This document shows, one piece after another, positions 19,764 to 29,617 of a stretch of DNA of 62,156 nt; the stretch's first letter is position 1; every line of letters begins with the position of its first letter. Source of the stretch: Nitrosomonas nitrosa (GTDB lineage: Bacteria; Pseudomonadota; Gammaproteobacteria; Burkholderiales; Nitrosomonadaceae). Where the stretch lies: positions 1 to 62,156 of the forward strand of contig NZ_QAOO01000018.1 in the NCBI RefSeq assembly GCF_003051105.1, given 5' to 3'. The notes beneath the pieces are model-generated. The model had not been told where the DNA came from, ran no database searches, and was given only the letters and a program-made list of their open reading frames with translations. The translations under genes were made by a program, and so were the position numbers.

Positions 19764-20665
19764 ATGGAGACAGTTCCACAATTCTTCAGGATCGGTCCAA
19801 GTCCACAGGCACGGCTATTTTTTTTATATTGTTGTCCATTTTATTGATGGTAGCCGATACACGTTATAGCGCCTTGGCTAACGTGCGTCAGGCAATCGGT
19901 GTCATTATTTATCCACTGCAACGACTCGCTCACGCGCCGGTTGGCTTATTTGACCATGCCCGCGAACTGATCAATGATTTCCACCTCACTAAAGAGATTG
20001 CTTTTTTAAAACAGCAATATTTCTTTAACCAGCAAAGGCTCTTTCAGCTACAGATGCTCGAAGAAGAAAATAAACATTTGCGAAGATTGCTGGGAGCAGC
20101 CCAACAAACGGAAGCAAGAGCGATTATGGCAGAAATCCTATATGTTCCTCGTGATCCTTTTAACCGCAAAATAACCCTTAACAAGGGAAGTGCGCACGAT
20201 GTCGAGGATGGCCAGGTGGTTGTTGATGACCTCGGTGTCGTCGGGCAAATTACCCAGGTGCACCCTTGGTTATCCGAAGTCACGCTGATTACCGATAAAG
20301 ACCATTCTGTACCAGTGCAAGTCGCTCGCAACGGATTACGCTCGATTGTCTCCGGTACCGGGAAAAACAATGAACTGGTATTACGCTTTTTATCGATTAA
20401 TGCCGACATTCAACAAGATGATTTGCTCGTCACCTCTGGCATCGGTGGTTTTTACCCGCCCGGGCTGCCCGTAGCACGCGTCAATCATATCGAATATGAT
20501 CATTCGCATGATTTTGCATATATCACCTGCACACCTATTGCAGGTGTTAACAGAAACAGACAGGTACTCATCCTTTCTTTATCTCAGCCTCTTCCCGATC
20601 AACCACAAGAAGAAATGGAAAATCCCACTCCGCAGAGTGGACTAAGGAAAAGCCGTGTCCAATGA
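19764..20665 (+). CDS. mreC: MreC, with an apparent one-base frameshift near its start
   Basis: Periplasmic partner of MreB and MreD, anchored by one N-terminal membrane helix, then a coiled coil (about residues 60-105) and beta domains. The conserved beginning METVPQFFRIGPSPQARLFF reads from ATG 19764, then stops at TGA 19845. The rest (ILLSILLMVADTRYSALANV onward) is open in another frame, from TTG 19829 to 20665. Adding one T to the run of eight at 19818-19825 joins both parts into a normal MreC of about 300 aa. Either a sequencing deletion or slippage explains this. Starting at TTG 19829 would leave a 278-aa protein with a cut membrane helix. The C-terminus overlaps mreD. Confidence 0.9.
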
Positions 20666-21173
20666 TTACCTTGAGCAGGAGATCACACTGCACGCAAAAA
20701 ACAGCTTCATTTTTTTGAGCCTGTTGATTGCGTTGTTATTCAATCTTTTGCCATTACAAGAGACCATTCTGTTACTTCGTCCGGATTTTGTTGCCATTAC
20801 ATTACTTTACTGGAACATCAATCAACCGCAACGGATCGGCATGACTGTCTCCTTTGTGGCCGGTTTGATCATGGATGTCAGTAACAGCAGCATCCTCGGC
20901 CAACATGCCCTGGCATATTGTTTGCTCACTTTTTTTGCAATGATTTTGCATAGGCGATTACGACTATTCAATATCTTCCAGCAGGCACCACAAATTTTCT
21001 GGATGCTGCTATTTGTTCAATTTGTGGTATTTCTGACAGGTATGTTAGGTGGAACTTATTTCCCCGACTGGTATTATTTTTTTCCGAGTGCGACCGGTGC
21101 GTTAATATGGCCAATTATTTCATTCATTTTGAGCATACCCCAAAAACCCAAGAGTGATCCTGACGAGCTATGA
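20655..21173 (+). CDS. mreD: MreD, rod-shape membrane protein
   Basis: Inner-membrane protein of the elongasome, 172 aa, five hydrophobic helices (for example FLSLLIALLFNLLPL and FVALTLLYW-type blocks), with PDFVAITLLYWNINQP typical of MreD. GTG start at 20655 overlaps the mreC end by 11 nt, and its stop overlaps the mrdA start (ATGA). Confidence 0.92.
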   Translation: MSNDYLEQEITLHAKNSFIFLSLLIALLFNLLPLQETILLLRPDFVAITLLYWNINQPQRIGMTVSFVAGLIMDVSNSSILGQHALAYCLLTFFAMILHRRLRLFNIFQQAPQIFWMLLFVQFVVFLTGMLGGTYFPDWYYFFPSATGALIWPIISFILSIPQKPKSDPDEL

Positions 21174-23065
21174 ATTATGATGTCGAGCTACGAAATCACT
21201 TAAAGGAGCTGCGCAGTTTTCACATAAGACTTGCGATCGCTGCCATTTTTGTCGTCCTGCTTTTTTGCCTGCTGCTCGCACGTTTTTTTTATCTGCAAGT
21301 GATTCGGAGCGAGCACTATACGACGTTGGCTGAAGCCAACCGGATTGCCATCATGCCTCTCGTTCCTAATCGGGGGCTCATTTTTGACCGGAACGGGATT
21401 GCGTTGGCACAAAATCATACGACTTACACCTTGGAAATCATTCCCGATAAAGTGACCAATCTAGAAGCAGCGATAGAGGAATTAGCGACATTGATCGAGA
21501 TCACGCCGGAGGATCATCGGCGTTTCAATAAATTAAAGCGAGAAAACACCCGCTTTAAAAGTTTACCCATCCGAACGCGTTTATCGGATGCTGAAGTTGC
21601 CCGCTTTGCTGCAAATCGCTACCGATTCCCAGGTATAGAAATCAAAGCGCGGCTGCTTCGCCACTATCCCTACGCTGAGCTGTTATCGCACGTCATCGGC
21701 TATATAGGCCGCATCAGCGATAAAGATCTTGAACAACTCGAGCGTGACAACGCTTTGGAAAACTACCGTGGTTCCTCACATATTGGCAGGATAGGTCTGG
21801 AACAGAGCTATGAAAAAGAATTGCATGGCATTACGGGTTTTGAAGAAGTCGAGATCGATGTAGCCGGACGCCATGTTCGGACCTTATCACGAACACCACC
21901 TGTTGCAGGAAATGATTTGACGCTTTCTCTCGACATTAAACTGCAACAAGCTGCAGAAACCGCATTTGGCGATTATCGGGGCGCATTAATCGCAATGGAT
22001 CCCGAAAATGGTGAAATTCTTGCCTTTGTAAGCAAACCCGGGTTTGATCCAAACTTATTCGTAGATGGCATCGATCATTTAAACTGGCGTTTACTCAATG
22101 AATCCATCGACAGACCGCTCAACAATCGTGCGTTGAGAGGGGTCTATCCACCGGGCTCGACCTTCAAGCCTTTTATGGCACTGGCGGGATTGGAATTGGG
22201 CAAACGCACCTTCAGCTATTCGATCAGCGATCCTGGCTATTTCAGCCTGCCCGGCAGTCAGCATCGTTTCCGGGACTGGAAACCGGGCGGTCACGGCCGA
22301 GTCAATTTACACAAATCCCTTGTGGTTTCCTGCGATACCTACTATTACATGTTAGCCCACGATCTTGGTATCAATAATATTTTCAGCTACATCAGTCAAT
22401 TCGGATTTGGAAAACGGACCGAGATCGATATTCCAGGTGAAGTCGCAGGGCTGCTTCCCTCCCCTGACTGGAAAAAAAAGCGTTTTAATCAAAATTGGTT
22501 CCCGGGCGACACCATTTCCGTTGGCATCGGACAAGGTTATAACCTTTCCACCCCGCTTCAACTAACTTTTGCCACGATGCTGCTTGCCAATGAGGGCATT
22601 GCATACCGTCCTCATTTTGTGAAACAAATTCACGATAACAAAAATGGCCAGGTTTATGCGCACAAAGCAAAACCGATGTATACACTGGATATCAAAAAAG
22701 AAAATATGGCGCATGTCAGAAATGCCTTGGTCGATGTGACACGCCCTGGCGGGACAGCAGCACGTGCAGGCGCAAACGCAGCTTATACCTTTGCCGGGAA
22801 AACAGGCACCTCGCAAGTCATTAATATCAAACAAGGTGAACGCTACAATGCCAATAAAATCAATGAACGTCACCGTGACCACGCATTATTTACGGCGTAT
22901 GCACCTGCAGACAATCCCAAAATCGTGCTGACGGTATTGGTCGAAAATGGTGGCTCTGGCGGTTCGACAGCGGCTCCCATAGCACGGCAAGTACTGGATT
23001 ATTTTTTTCTCGGCAAAATGCCCGAACCTTTACTTGCTGGCACTGCGGGCAACCCGCAGCGCTAA
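21170..23065 (+). CDS. mrdA: Penicillin-binding protein 2 (elongation transpeptidase)
   Basis: Class B PBP that crosslinks peptidoglycan during elongation. 631 aa: short cytoplasmic tail, a membrane helix at about 20-42, the PBP dimerisation domain, then the transpeptidase domain. Active-site Ser330 in PPGSTFKPF (SxxK), the SxN-like SCDTYYY, and KTG in FAGKTGTSQ. Works with RodA, encoded next. Confidence 0.96.
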   Translation: MNYDVELRNHLKELRSFHIRLAIAAIFVVLLFCLLLARFFYLQVIRSEHYTTLAEANRIAIMPLVPNRGLIFDRNGIALAQNHTTYTLEIIPDKVTNLEAAIEELATLIEITPEDHRRFNKLKRENTRFKSLPIRTRLSDAEVARFAANRYRFPGIEIKARLLRHYPYAELLSHVIGYIGRISDKDLEQLERDNALENYRGSSHIGRIGLEQSYEKELHGITGFEEVEIDVAGRHVRTLSRTPPVAGNDLTLSLDIKLQQAAETAFGDYRGALIAMDPENGEILAFVSKPGFDPNLFVDGIDHLNWRLLNESIDRPLNNRALRGVYPPGSTFKPFMALAGLELGKRTFSYSISDPGYFSLPGSQHRFRDWKPGGHGRVNLHKSLVVSCDTYYYMLAHDLGINNIFSYISQFGFGKRTEIDIPGEVAGLLPSPDWKKKRFNQNWFPGDTISVGIGQGYNLSTPLQLTFATMLLANEGIAYRPHFVKQIHDNKNGQVYAHKAKPMYTLDIKKENMAHVRNALVDVTRPGGTAARAGANAAYTFAGKTGTSQVINIKQGERYNANKINERHRDHALFTAYAPADNPKIVLTVLVENGGSGGSTAAPIARQVLDYFFLGKMPEPLLAGTAGNPQR

Positions 23066-23124
23066 CGATGTATCGCAACCCTATATTATTAGACGAATCA
23101 CACCACACGCTTAATTAAATTTGC

Positions 23125-24228
23125 ATGATCGACTTCAATCGCCTATGGCACTACTTGACACGTTACGTCGATAATTTCTTGTTGGGTGGGATATTTTTGC
23201 TGATGTTGATCGGACTGGTTGTGCTTTATAGCGCCAGTGGAGGGAATCTAGGGCGCATCAGTAACCAGATCGTCAATATCGCCGTAGCGCTCACAGTGAT
23301 GTGGCTGATGGCGAATATTCCACTTCAGCAAATTAAGCGACTTGCGCTGCCTTTATATATCGTGGGTATCGTTTTATTGATCGCCGTAGCCTTATTTGGC
23401 GAGATTCACAATGGCGCCCGCCGCTGGCTTAATATCGGAATTACCCGCATACAACCCTCCGAACTGCTAAAAATTGCCGTTCCCCTCATGATGGCATGGT
23501 ACTTCGATAAATCGGAGATCACACTCCGCCTGCGCGATTACGCTGGCGCCACTTTGATTTTACTATTGCCGGTACTGCTGATTGCGCGTCAACCTGATTT
23601 AGGAACAGCCTTGTTGATTACGGCCAGTGGTTTTTATGTCCTTTACTTTGCGGGGTTATCCTGGCGTATCATGGCGGGTTTATTGGTCTCCGCAGCAGCG
23701 ATATTACCCCTGTTCTGGACATTTGCGATGCATGACTATCAACGTAAGCGTGTCCTGACTATGCTGGATCCTTCTCAAGATCCTTTGGGCGCCGGCTATC
23801 ACATCATTCAGTCCAGTATCGCGATTGGCTCCGGTGGAATCGCCGGAAAAGGTTGGCAGAAAGGTACGCAATCCCAGCTTGATTTTTTGCCGGAACAAAG
23901 TACAGATTTTATTTTTGCAGTATTCTCAGAAGAATTTGGTTTAATCGGTAATGGTTTGTTATTATTGCTTTATCTAGCCGTCATCGGACGTTGTATGATC
24001 ATCACTGCCAATGCCCCGACACAATTTACCCGTCTTGTTGCAGGGTCGATTACCTTTACATTTTTTACTTATGTTTTCGTCAATATGGGTATGGTCAGTG
24101 GAATCTTGCCCGTTGTGGGCGTCCCGCTCCCCTTGATCAGTTACGGCGGGACTTCATTGGTCACCATGCTACTCGGCTTCGGCATCTTGATGAGTATACA
24201 AACCCACCCTAAACTGGTAAAAACTTAA
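23125..24228 (+). CDS. rodA: RodA, SEDS glycosyltransferase
   Basis: Polytopic peptidoglycan polymerase of the SEDS family, partner of PBP2. 367 aa with about ten hydrophobic helices. Family blocks: NGARRWLNIG, QPSELLKIAVPL, RQPDLGTALLI, FLPEQSTDFIFAVFSEEFG with the catalytic-region Asp, and VPLPLISYGGTSLV near the end. 59 bp after mrdA. Confidence 0.96.
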   Translation: MIDFNRLWHYLTRYVDNFLLGGIFLLMLIGLVVLYSASGGNLGRISNQIVNIAVALTVMWLMANIPLQQIKRLALPLYIVGIVLLIAVALFGEIHNGARRWLNIGITRIQPSELLKIAVPLMMAWYFDKSEITLRLRDYAGATLILLLPVLLIARQPDLGTALLITASGFYVLYFAGLSWRIMAGLLVSAAAILPLFWTFAMHDYQRKRVLTMLDPSQDPLGAGYHIIQSSIAIGSGGIAGKGWQKGTQSQLDFLPEQSTDFIFAVFSEEFGLIGNGLLLLLYLAVIGRCMIITANAPTQFTRLVAGSITFTFFTYVFVNMGMVSGILPVVGVPLPLISYGGTSLVTMLLGFGILMSIQTHPKLVKT

Positions 24229-24242
24229 GAAAGGCTGAATCC

Positions 24243-25151
24243 ATGAGCGCTGCAGCACATCACTCGTTTTCTTACCAAAAATTATCCTACTTCACACAGG
24301 CCATAGGCTTATTTTTACTGATTACACTCGTGGGTTGCGGCAGCACATCGCGTTACGCAGGCCCGGGGGACCCCTCCAAGGCTTCGACATTCTCAACAAA
24401 AGCGAGGGGAGGCGGCTATTATCTCGACGATGGTCCGCCTGACAACCCTCCTACCAATTTGCATGCCATTCCCGATGCCATCCCACGTGTTGAGTCTTTA
24501 AGACCTGCCAATATGCGGCCTTATAGTGCGCTGGGCCAAACTTTTAGGCCAATGACATCACTCACTCCCTATCGTGAACAAGGAATTGCCTCCTGGTATG
24601 GACGTCGCTACCATGGAAAACCAACCGCATCGGGGGAGACATATGATATGTTTGCCATGACAGCGGCCCATCCGACACTGCCCATCCCCAGCTACGCCCG
24701 GGTAACGAATCTCCACAATGGTAAATCGGTTATCGTTCGCATCAATGACCGCGGCCCTTTTTTAGCTAACCGAATCGTTGATCTATCCTACACCGCGGCC
24801 TATAAGTTAGATGTGCTTGCCAACGGAAGCGTACCCGTCGTGGTCGAAACGATTATTCCAGGAACGGCATCTTCTCCACAAATCAAAACGGTGACAGCTT
24901 CTCAGCCTGCTCGGGCAGGTAATCGAATCTATTTACAATTGGCGGCGTTCGGGTCAGCCAATAACGCACAAAGCTTCCTTTCACAAATTCGTTCTGAATT
25001 ACCGTCGATCAAGCATAAAACCGATATTACCAACGAGGGCGGGTTATATAAAATACGTACCGGGCCCTATACCAACCACGAAACTGCCAGAAGAACCGCT
25101 GAACAAATCACCCAGCGCATCGCGGTCAAACCCATCTTGACCATGCGGTAA
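24243..25151 (+). CDS. rlpA: RlpA-like septal lytic lipoprotein
   Basis: Outer-membrane lipoprotein acting on peptidoglycan at the septum. 302 aa: signal peptide and lipobox LVGC with Cys32, a low-complexity linker, the double-psi beta-barrel (GIASWYGRRYHGKPTASGE, then VRINDRGPF with the catalytic Asp, and VDLSYTAA), and a C-terminal SPOR domain from about residue 220 (IYLQLAAFGSANNAQSFL, YKIRTGPY). 14 bp after rodA, closing the operon. Confidence 0.93.
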   Translation: MSAAAHHSFSYQKLSYFTQAIGLFLLITLVGCGSTSRYAGPGDPSKASTFSTKARGGGYYLDDGPPDNPPTNLHAIPDAIPRVESLRPANMRPYSALGQTFRPMTSLTPYREQGIASWYGRRYHGKPTASGETYDMFAMTAAHPTLPIPSYARVTNLHNGKSVIVRINDRGPFLANRIVDLSYTAAYKLDVLANGSVPVVVETIIPGTASSPQIKTVTASQPARAGNRIYLQLAAFGSANNAQSFLSQIRSELPSIKHKTDITNEGGLYKIRTGPYTNHETARRTAEQITQRIAVKPILTMR

Positions 25152-25197
25152 TGGAGTAATGTGCTCCTGAAAGTAATGAATACACAGAACATATTAA

Positions 25198-25377
25198 GGG
25201 CATCTCTAAAAATTCAGAGTTATAAACAAGACGAGGCGAGAACAAAAAATGTTGACGCAGCATATGATTGATATGTAAGGAAACATTTTTTGTGAACAAC
25301 GACGTATTGTGACGAAACGGGGTAAGCAGGCAATCCGCGAGGCGGATGCTCGCAAATATGGATTTTTAGCGGTGCCC
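25198..25377. repeat. MITE-like repeat, copy 1
   Basis: 180-bp element with imperfect terminal inverted repeats: GGGCATCTCTAAAAAT at the left, and GGGCACCGCTAAAAAT as the complement of the right end. It is flanked on both sides by TTAA (25194-25197 and 25378-25381). A related 148-bp copy is at 52167-52314, sharing the inner ACGAGGCGAGA and GAAACATTTTTTGT-type blocks. No transposase inside, so a non-autonomous element. Confidence 0.8.
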
Positions 25378-27255
25378 TTAAGTAAAACTCGATCTATACA
25401 GGCTGCCCACGAGCCACGCAAACCCGACACGCGCTTTTTGGCTTACCTCGGCAAAGCAGTTATTTGGGGAACGCTCACCTTTTATATCGCCAAGGAATTT
25501 GCGAGTCATCACTTCTGGCTGGTTGTGCTCAGCGTCCTGCTATTCAGTATACCGATCGTCATTTGCGGAATATATGGCAATACTATCCGCCAGATTTGGC
25601 GATTGACGATTTTTAGAAAACAAGGCTGGTTATTCAAATGGTTGTCCAGTCGTTTTTTTAAATCCATATTCTGGGCACTGTGGGCCCTGGGCACATCGTT
25701 TTTCATGCTCATTCAATTTCATGGCTATAACGACCTGGAATGGCTGGCATTTTTTCTGGTTATTCCCGTTTTCTGGCTCGCTTACAAGTTTTGCCGCTAT
25801 TTTATCGCACAAGAAATCGCGCCCTACCTGGTCACAGAAATGGCCTTGACCTCCGCACGGAGGCTATGCCCCCTGCTCATGTTGATCATTCACTTTGTTT
25901 TTATGGCACAGCTTGTAAAGTGGCCGGAATATCTGTTTATCCATGAGGCGATTAGCGCGCAGAAAATCAAATTCGAGGGCTTGGTGAGCAGTGCACTCGT
26001 CTCGGAAACCTCCCAGTTTCTGGCTATTTACAATGGGATCAAGGCCTACCTGCTTGGGCAGATCGGTACGCAAAATTCATTCTGGGGATGGCTATTGATC
26101 GGAGCGATCGAGTTCATGATCTATTACAACGCGTGCGCTATTCTGAGCTGTTTTCTGATTCCACCAACAGAATTCCGGCGACTATTTCAACCAGCAAGCC
26201 ATACGGACACCCCGCCACCCCTTTCACCTGGCCATATCGCCACCGCTACCGCCCTATTCACTTTCGTCACTGTTTTTATTTATCTTTATGCTTTTAAAGC
26301 CATGGAAGAATGGGTACGCCACACACCGGCTATTGCTGATTCTAGGCAAAATGCCGAAGTATTGGTCGTACAAAAAGTCGAACAAATCGGCGATGTTTTC
26401 TATAAAAAAGGTACGATTGCCCAACTTACAGAAGCAAGATTCAATGTCCTTCGTCATGTCGAGCATTCACGAACGAAGTTGGAAAATCAAATCGACTCGG
26501 CCTTTGATCGGCTGGAAATGAACGTAGATCATTATCTCGACTGGTATTACAGTCTGGTCGGCGAATACACACGCATCGGCAAATTGCTGATAGGCGAGCT
26601 TGAGGCCTTCATGATCGAAAAACTCGAACAGTCATTGATGTACGGAGACCCTTTCCAAGACTTTCAGGCGCTGCTAGATGATTTAGTGTCCACCCATCAA
26701 GCAGCAGCACATACTTACCAGGAAACGGCGCAGCGGATCATGCAAGCCAATCGCCTAGATCCTAGCGATAATCCCATTCAGGTCATTCAACAAACAACGC
26801 TCCAAGATGTTTTCAATCCAATTGTTCCACAAGATGTAATCAGCTTGCCGTACCGTTTAGGGGGCGGAACAGTCGCAGGCGCAGTAACCGCAGCCGTCAC
26901 CGGAAAAATCATCGGAAAATTAGCTGGAAAAAATATCCTCAAACTTGCAGCCAGCGCACTGTTCAAAATCACTGCTGGCAAATTGGCTGGTGCCGCAGCC
27001 GGTGTAGGTGCTGGTGCGGCTACCGGTGCTGCAATAGGATCGATCGCCCCAGGCGCCGGTACCGTCATCGGCGCAACCGTCGGCGGTATCATCGGCGGAC
27101 TGAGTGCCGGTATTGCCGTTGATAAAATGTTGATTGAATTGGAGGAGAAAATTAGCCGGGAACAATTCAGAAATGAAATTCTTACTGTCATTCAAGAAGT
27201 GAGAACCGAAATTAAAGCACAAATAGTTATCGATCATGCCAGTAGCGCCGATTGA
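25309..27255 (+). CDS. Unrecognised multi-spanning membrane protein with a C-terminal glycine zipper
   Basis: 648 aa, family not recognised. About seven hydrophobic segments (about residues 50-64, 68-90, 118-139, 144-165, 185-203, 256-284, 311-330), then a long soluble, probably coiled-coil stretch (about 335-510). A Gly/Ala-rich region follows at about 517-605 with repeated GxxxG steps (GAGAATGAAIGSIAPGAG, IGATVGGIIGG), and a charged helical tail ends the protein. The GTG at 25309 and roughly the first 23 codons lie inside the MITE copy; an in-frame GTG at 25372 and later TTG codons are alternatives. The true start is uncertain and the native 5' end may have been lost. It overlaps convergent comEC by 29 nt. 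Confidence 0.75.
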   Translation: MTKRGKQAIREADARKYGFLAVPLSKTRSIQAAHEPRKPDTRFLAYLGKAVIWGTLTFYIAKEFASHHFWLVVLSVLLFSIPIVICGIYGNTIRQIWRLTIFRKQGWLFKWLSSRFFKSIFWALWALGTSFFMLIQFHGYNDLEWLAFFLVIPVFWLAYKFCRYFIAQEIAPYLVTEMALTSARRLCPLLMLIIHFVFMAQLVKWPEYLFIHEAISAQKIKFEGLVSSALVSETSQFLAIYNGIKAYLLGQIGTQNSFWGWLLIGAIEFMIYYNACAILSCFLIPPTEFRRLFQPASHTDTPPPLSPGHIATATALFTFVTVFIYLYAFKAMEEWVRHTPAIADSRQNAEVLVVQKVEQIGDVFYKKGTIAQLTEARFNVLRHVEHSRTKLENQIDSAFDRLEMNVDHYLDWYYSLVGEYTRIGKLLIGELEAFMIEKLEQSLMYGDPFQDFQALLDDLVSTHQAAAHTYQETAQRIMQANRLDPSDNPIQVIQQTTLQDVFNPIVPQDVISLPYRLGGGTVAGAVTAAVTGKIIGKLAGKNILKLAASALFKITAGKLAGAAAGVGAGAATGAAIGSIAPGAGTVIGATVGGIIGGLSAGIAVDKMLIELEEKISREQFRNEILTVIQEVRTEIKAQIVIDHASSAD

Positions 27256-29617
27256 TTTCACGCCAACTGCCAATTTCTATCCCAGCACTATTGAATTTCA
27301 ACAAAACTGCACCATCACGGTCACTGCGCATCACCAAACTCCCCAAATCACGGTAGCGCGCTACAATGTCTTCACGAGGATGGCCAAATGGATTACGGTA
27401 ACCGATCGTAAAAATCGTAAGACGAGGGTTGATCTGCCGCACAAAAGCATCTGTCGATGAAGTCTTGCTACCATGATGCGGCGCGATCAGAACTGTCGAA
27501 GGAAGCAGATGCCCGGCACGCTCGAGCAAGGCCCATTCAGATTCTTTTTCGATATCGGCAGGCAACAGCACGCTGCCATGGCGTGTGGAGATTTTCAACA
27601 CACAGCTCGCATTGTTGGTTTTCCGGCCGGCCTGCTCATAACGTTGCGGCAGAGGATGCAGTAATTCAAAATGCACACCATCCCATTGCCATGATTCCCC
27701 AGCCTCGCATCGCCTACTATCGAGCACGGCCCGCTGGATGGGGTGATCCTCATTCAGTGACGAAGACAACGCTTTCACGGGCAGGGCCGACAACACGGAC
27801 AGCGCACCACCGCTGTGGTCTGAATCCGCGTGCGAAATCATCATGAGATCGAGTTGCCGGATACCTTCTCCCCGTAGAAACGGTACGATGATACGTTCTC
27901 CACTATCGGTTCCTCCAAAAGGTGGTCCGGTATCGTATAGCAGGGTGTGATGCTCGGTACGTGCTACGACAGCCAGGCCTTGTCCAACATCGAGTACCGT
28001 CAACCACAGATCGCCGCTTGCTGGTTTAGGGAATGTGACAGCAAACAATGGTAGCAGCGCGACCACTCCGAGCCATCGCATCGGAAAGCCAGAAAAAATA
28101 CCTAAACCCGATCCTCCTGGCAGAAACAACCAAATGATACCTGCCAACCCTACTACTGCCGTCCACAATGGCGGCGCGTGCTGCTGCCAAACGACTTGCG
28201 GCATTTCACTGAACCATTGCAACAAAACCATTCCAGCGCTCAATAGCGCATGTGCAGGGAATAATAGAAAATCAAGATACGGAGTGATTGACAGCAATGT
28301 CAATGGCACCACCGCCATGCTGATCAAAGGGATCGCGATCGCATTCGCCAGCGGCGCAACCAGTGACACTTGTTGAAACATGATGAGCAGCAAAGGCGCC
28401 AATCCAAGCGTAATCACCCATTGCACACGAACCCAACCGCTGATTGCACCCAATCTCCCGATACGCCCAAATGTCACAAGAGCGATCAAGGCTATCGCAC
28501 CAAATGACAACCAGAAGCCGGGTGCGATTACAGCCCAGGGATCCAACATCACCACCATCAACAACGCCCCAACGAGAACCGTCGGTAACGAAATCTTCCG
28601 ATTACACCAGAGTGCGAGGGCAATGATCAACAACATCAAGAATGCTCGTCGGGTAGGCACCGCAAATCCGGCCAAGAGCGCGTAACACAACGCAGCCACC
28701 AACCCGCCCGCAGTGGCTATTTTACGGGCTGGCAAGAAGGCAATCAGACGGGCGCTTCTAAGCCATAACCAATAAATGCTTGCAAAAGCGAGCCCCGCGA
28801 CCATTGTGATGTGCAATCCAGAAATTGCCATAAGATGATTCGTGCCGGTGCGGGTAAAAACTTGCCACTGCTCACGCGGGATGCTGCGCTGATCGCCCAC
28901 AGCCAGTGTGATTAATACACCTGCATAATCTCGTCCTGTCAATAATTCAGCAAATCGTGCCCTGATCTGCTGACGAATCCGTTCCACCCAATAGGCGGGG
29001 TGATTCACCCATTCATCCAACCGGTGATTCAATTCAGAGTCGCGGACATAACCTGTTGCTCGCAGATTGCGCTCGATGGCCTTGGCCTCAAAATCAAATC
29101 CATGAGGATTGGCATTGCCGCGAGGCCGCTTCAACCGCACCGTCAATCGCCATCGTTCGCCAACATTAACATCAGGCAGTGAAGCGTCATTGCGTCCCGC
29201 TCCTCTCCGACGCGTTTGATACCAACTCAATAGAATGCGTGCTGGCACCTGCGCGCCCGAGGTCAATACCTGCTCTACATCGAATCGGAAACGCACACTG
29301 AGATCATTCCGCTGGGGCAGCTCTGCAATCACCCCAATCAGATCGATATCCCGTCCTTCCCATTCGTGTGGTAAAGCATCCGCCATCCGCCAATGCGCCA
29401 GCATAGCGGCCCAGAAAAAACCCAATCCAACAAAAAATATACCGGCCGGAAAGGTATAAACTAGCCTCAATGCTGCAGGAACTTTATAGGCACAAAAAGC
29501 TAATCCCAAGGCAACTGGCAACAATACGATAGCCCATTGCATAGCAGGTAATTCAGCCTGAAGCTGCAATAAGCAAACGCCTGATACAAAGGCAAGGCTA
29601 TAGAGAGGGATCAACAC
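27227..29617 (-). CDS. comEC: ComEC/Rec2 DNA-uptake channel
   Basis: Inner-membrane protein that carries single-stranded DNA into the cytoplasm in natural transformation. 796 aa. N-terminal membrane segments and DUF4131-like domain, the competence domain (RDYAGVLITLAVGDQRSIP, THLMAISGLHITMVAGL), then a C-terminal metallo-beta-lactamase domain with VLDVGQGLAV, YDTGPPF, ISHADSDHSGG and APHHGSKTSS. Complete and unbroken, so competence is possible. Confidence 0.95.
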   Translation of the reverse strand: MLIPLYSLAFVSGVCLLQLQAELPAMQWAIVLLPVALGLAFCAYKVPAALRLVYTFPAGIFFVGLGFFWAAMLAHWRMADALPHEWEGRDIDLIGVIAELPQRNDLSVRFRFDVEQVLTSGAQVPARILLSWYQTRRRGAGRNDASLPDVNVGERWRLTVRLKRPRGNANPHGFDFEAKAIERNLRATGYVRDSELNHRLDEWVNHPAYWVERIRQQIRARFAELLTGRDYAGVLITLAVGDQRSIPREQWQVFTRTGTNHLMAISGLHITMVAGLAFASIYWLWLRSARLIAFLPARKIATAGGLVAALCYALLAGFAVPTRRAFLMLLIIALALWCNRKISLPTVLVGALLMVVMLDPWAVIAPGFWLSFGAIALIALVTFGRIGRLGAISGWVRVQWVITLGLAPLLLIMFQQVSLVAPLANAIAIPLISMAVVPLTLLSITPYLDFLLFPAHALLSAGMVLLQWFSEMPQVVWQQHAPPLWTAVVGLAGIIWLFLPGGSGLGIFSGFPMRWLGVVALLPLFAVTFPKPASGDLWLTVLDVGQGLAVVARTEHHTLLYDTGPPFGGTDSGERIIVPFLRGEGIRQLDLMMISHADSDHSGGALSVLSALPVKALSSSLNEDHPIQRAVLDSRRCEAGESWQWDGVHFELLHPLPQRYEQAGRKTNNASCVLKISTRHGSVLLPADIEKESEWALLERAGHLLPSTVLIAPHHGSKTSSTDAFVRQINPRLTIFTIGYRNPFGHPREDIVARYRDLGSLVMRSDRDGAVLLKFNSAGIEIGSWREINRRYWHDR

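Noticed and set aside
26787..27191. Minus-strand Ala/Pro-rich frame opposite the glycine-zipper region
   Set aside because: It is the complement of GC-rich Gly/Ala codons in the real gene, with no start signal.
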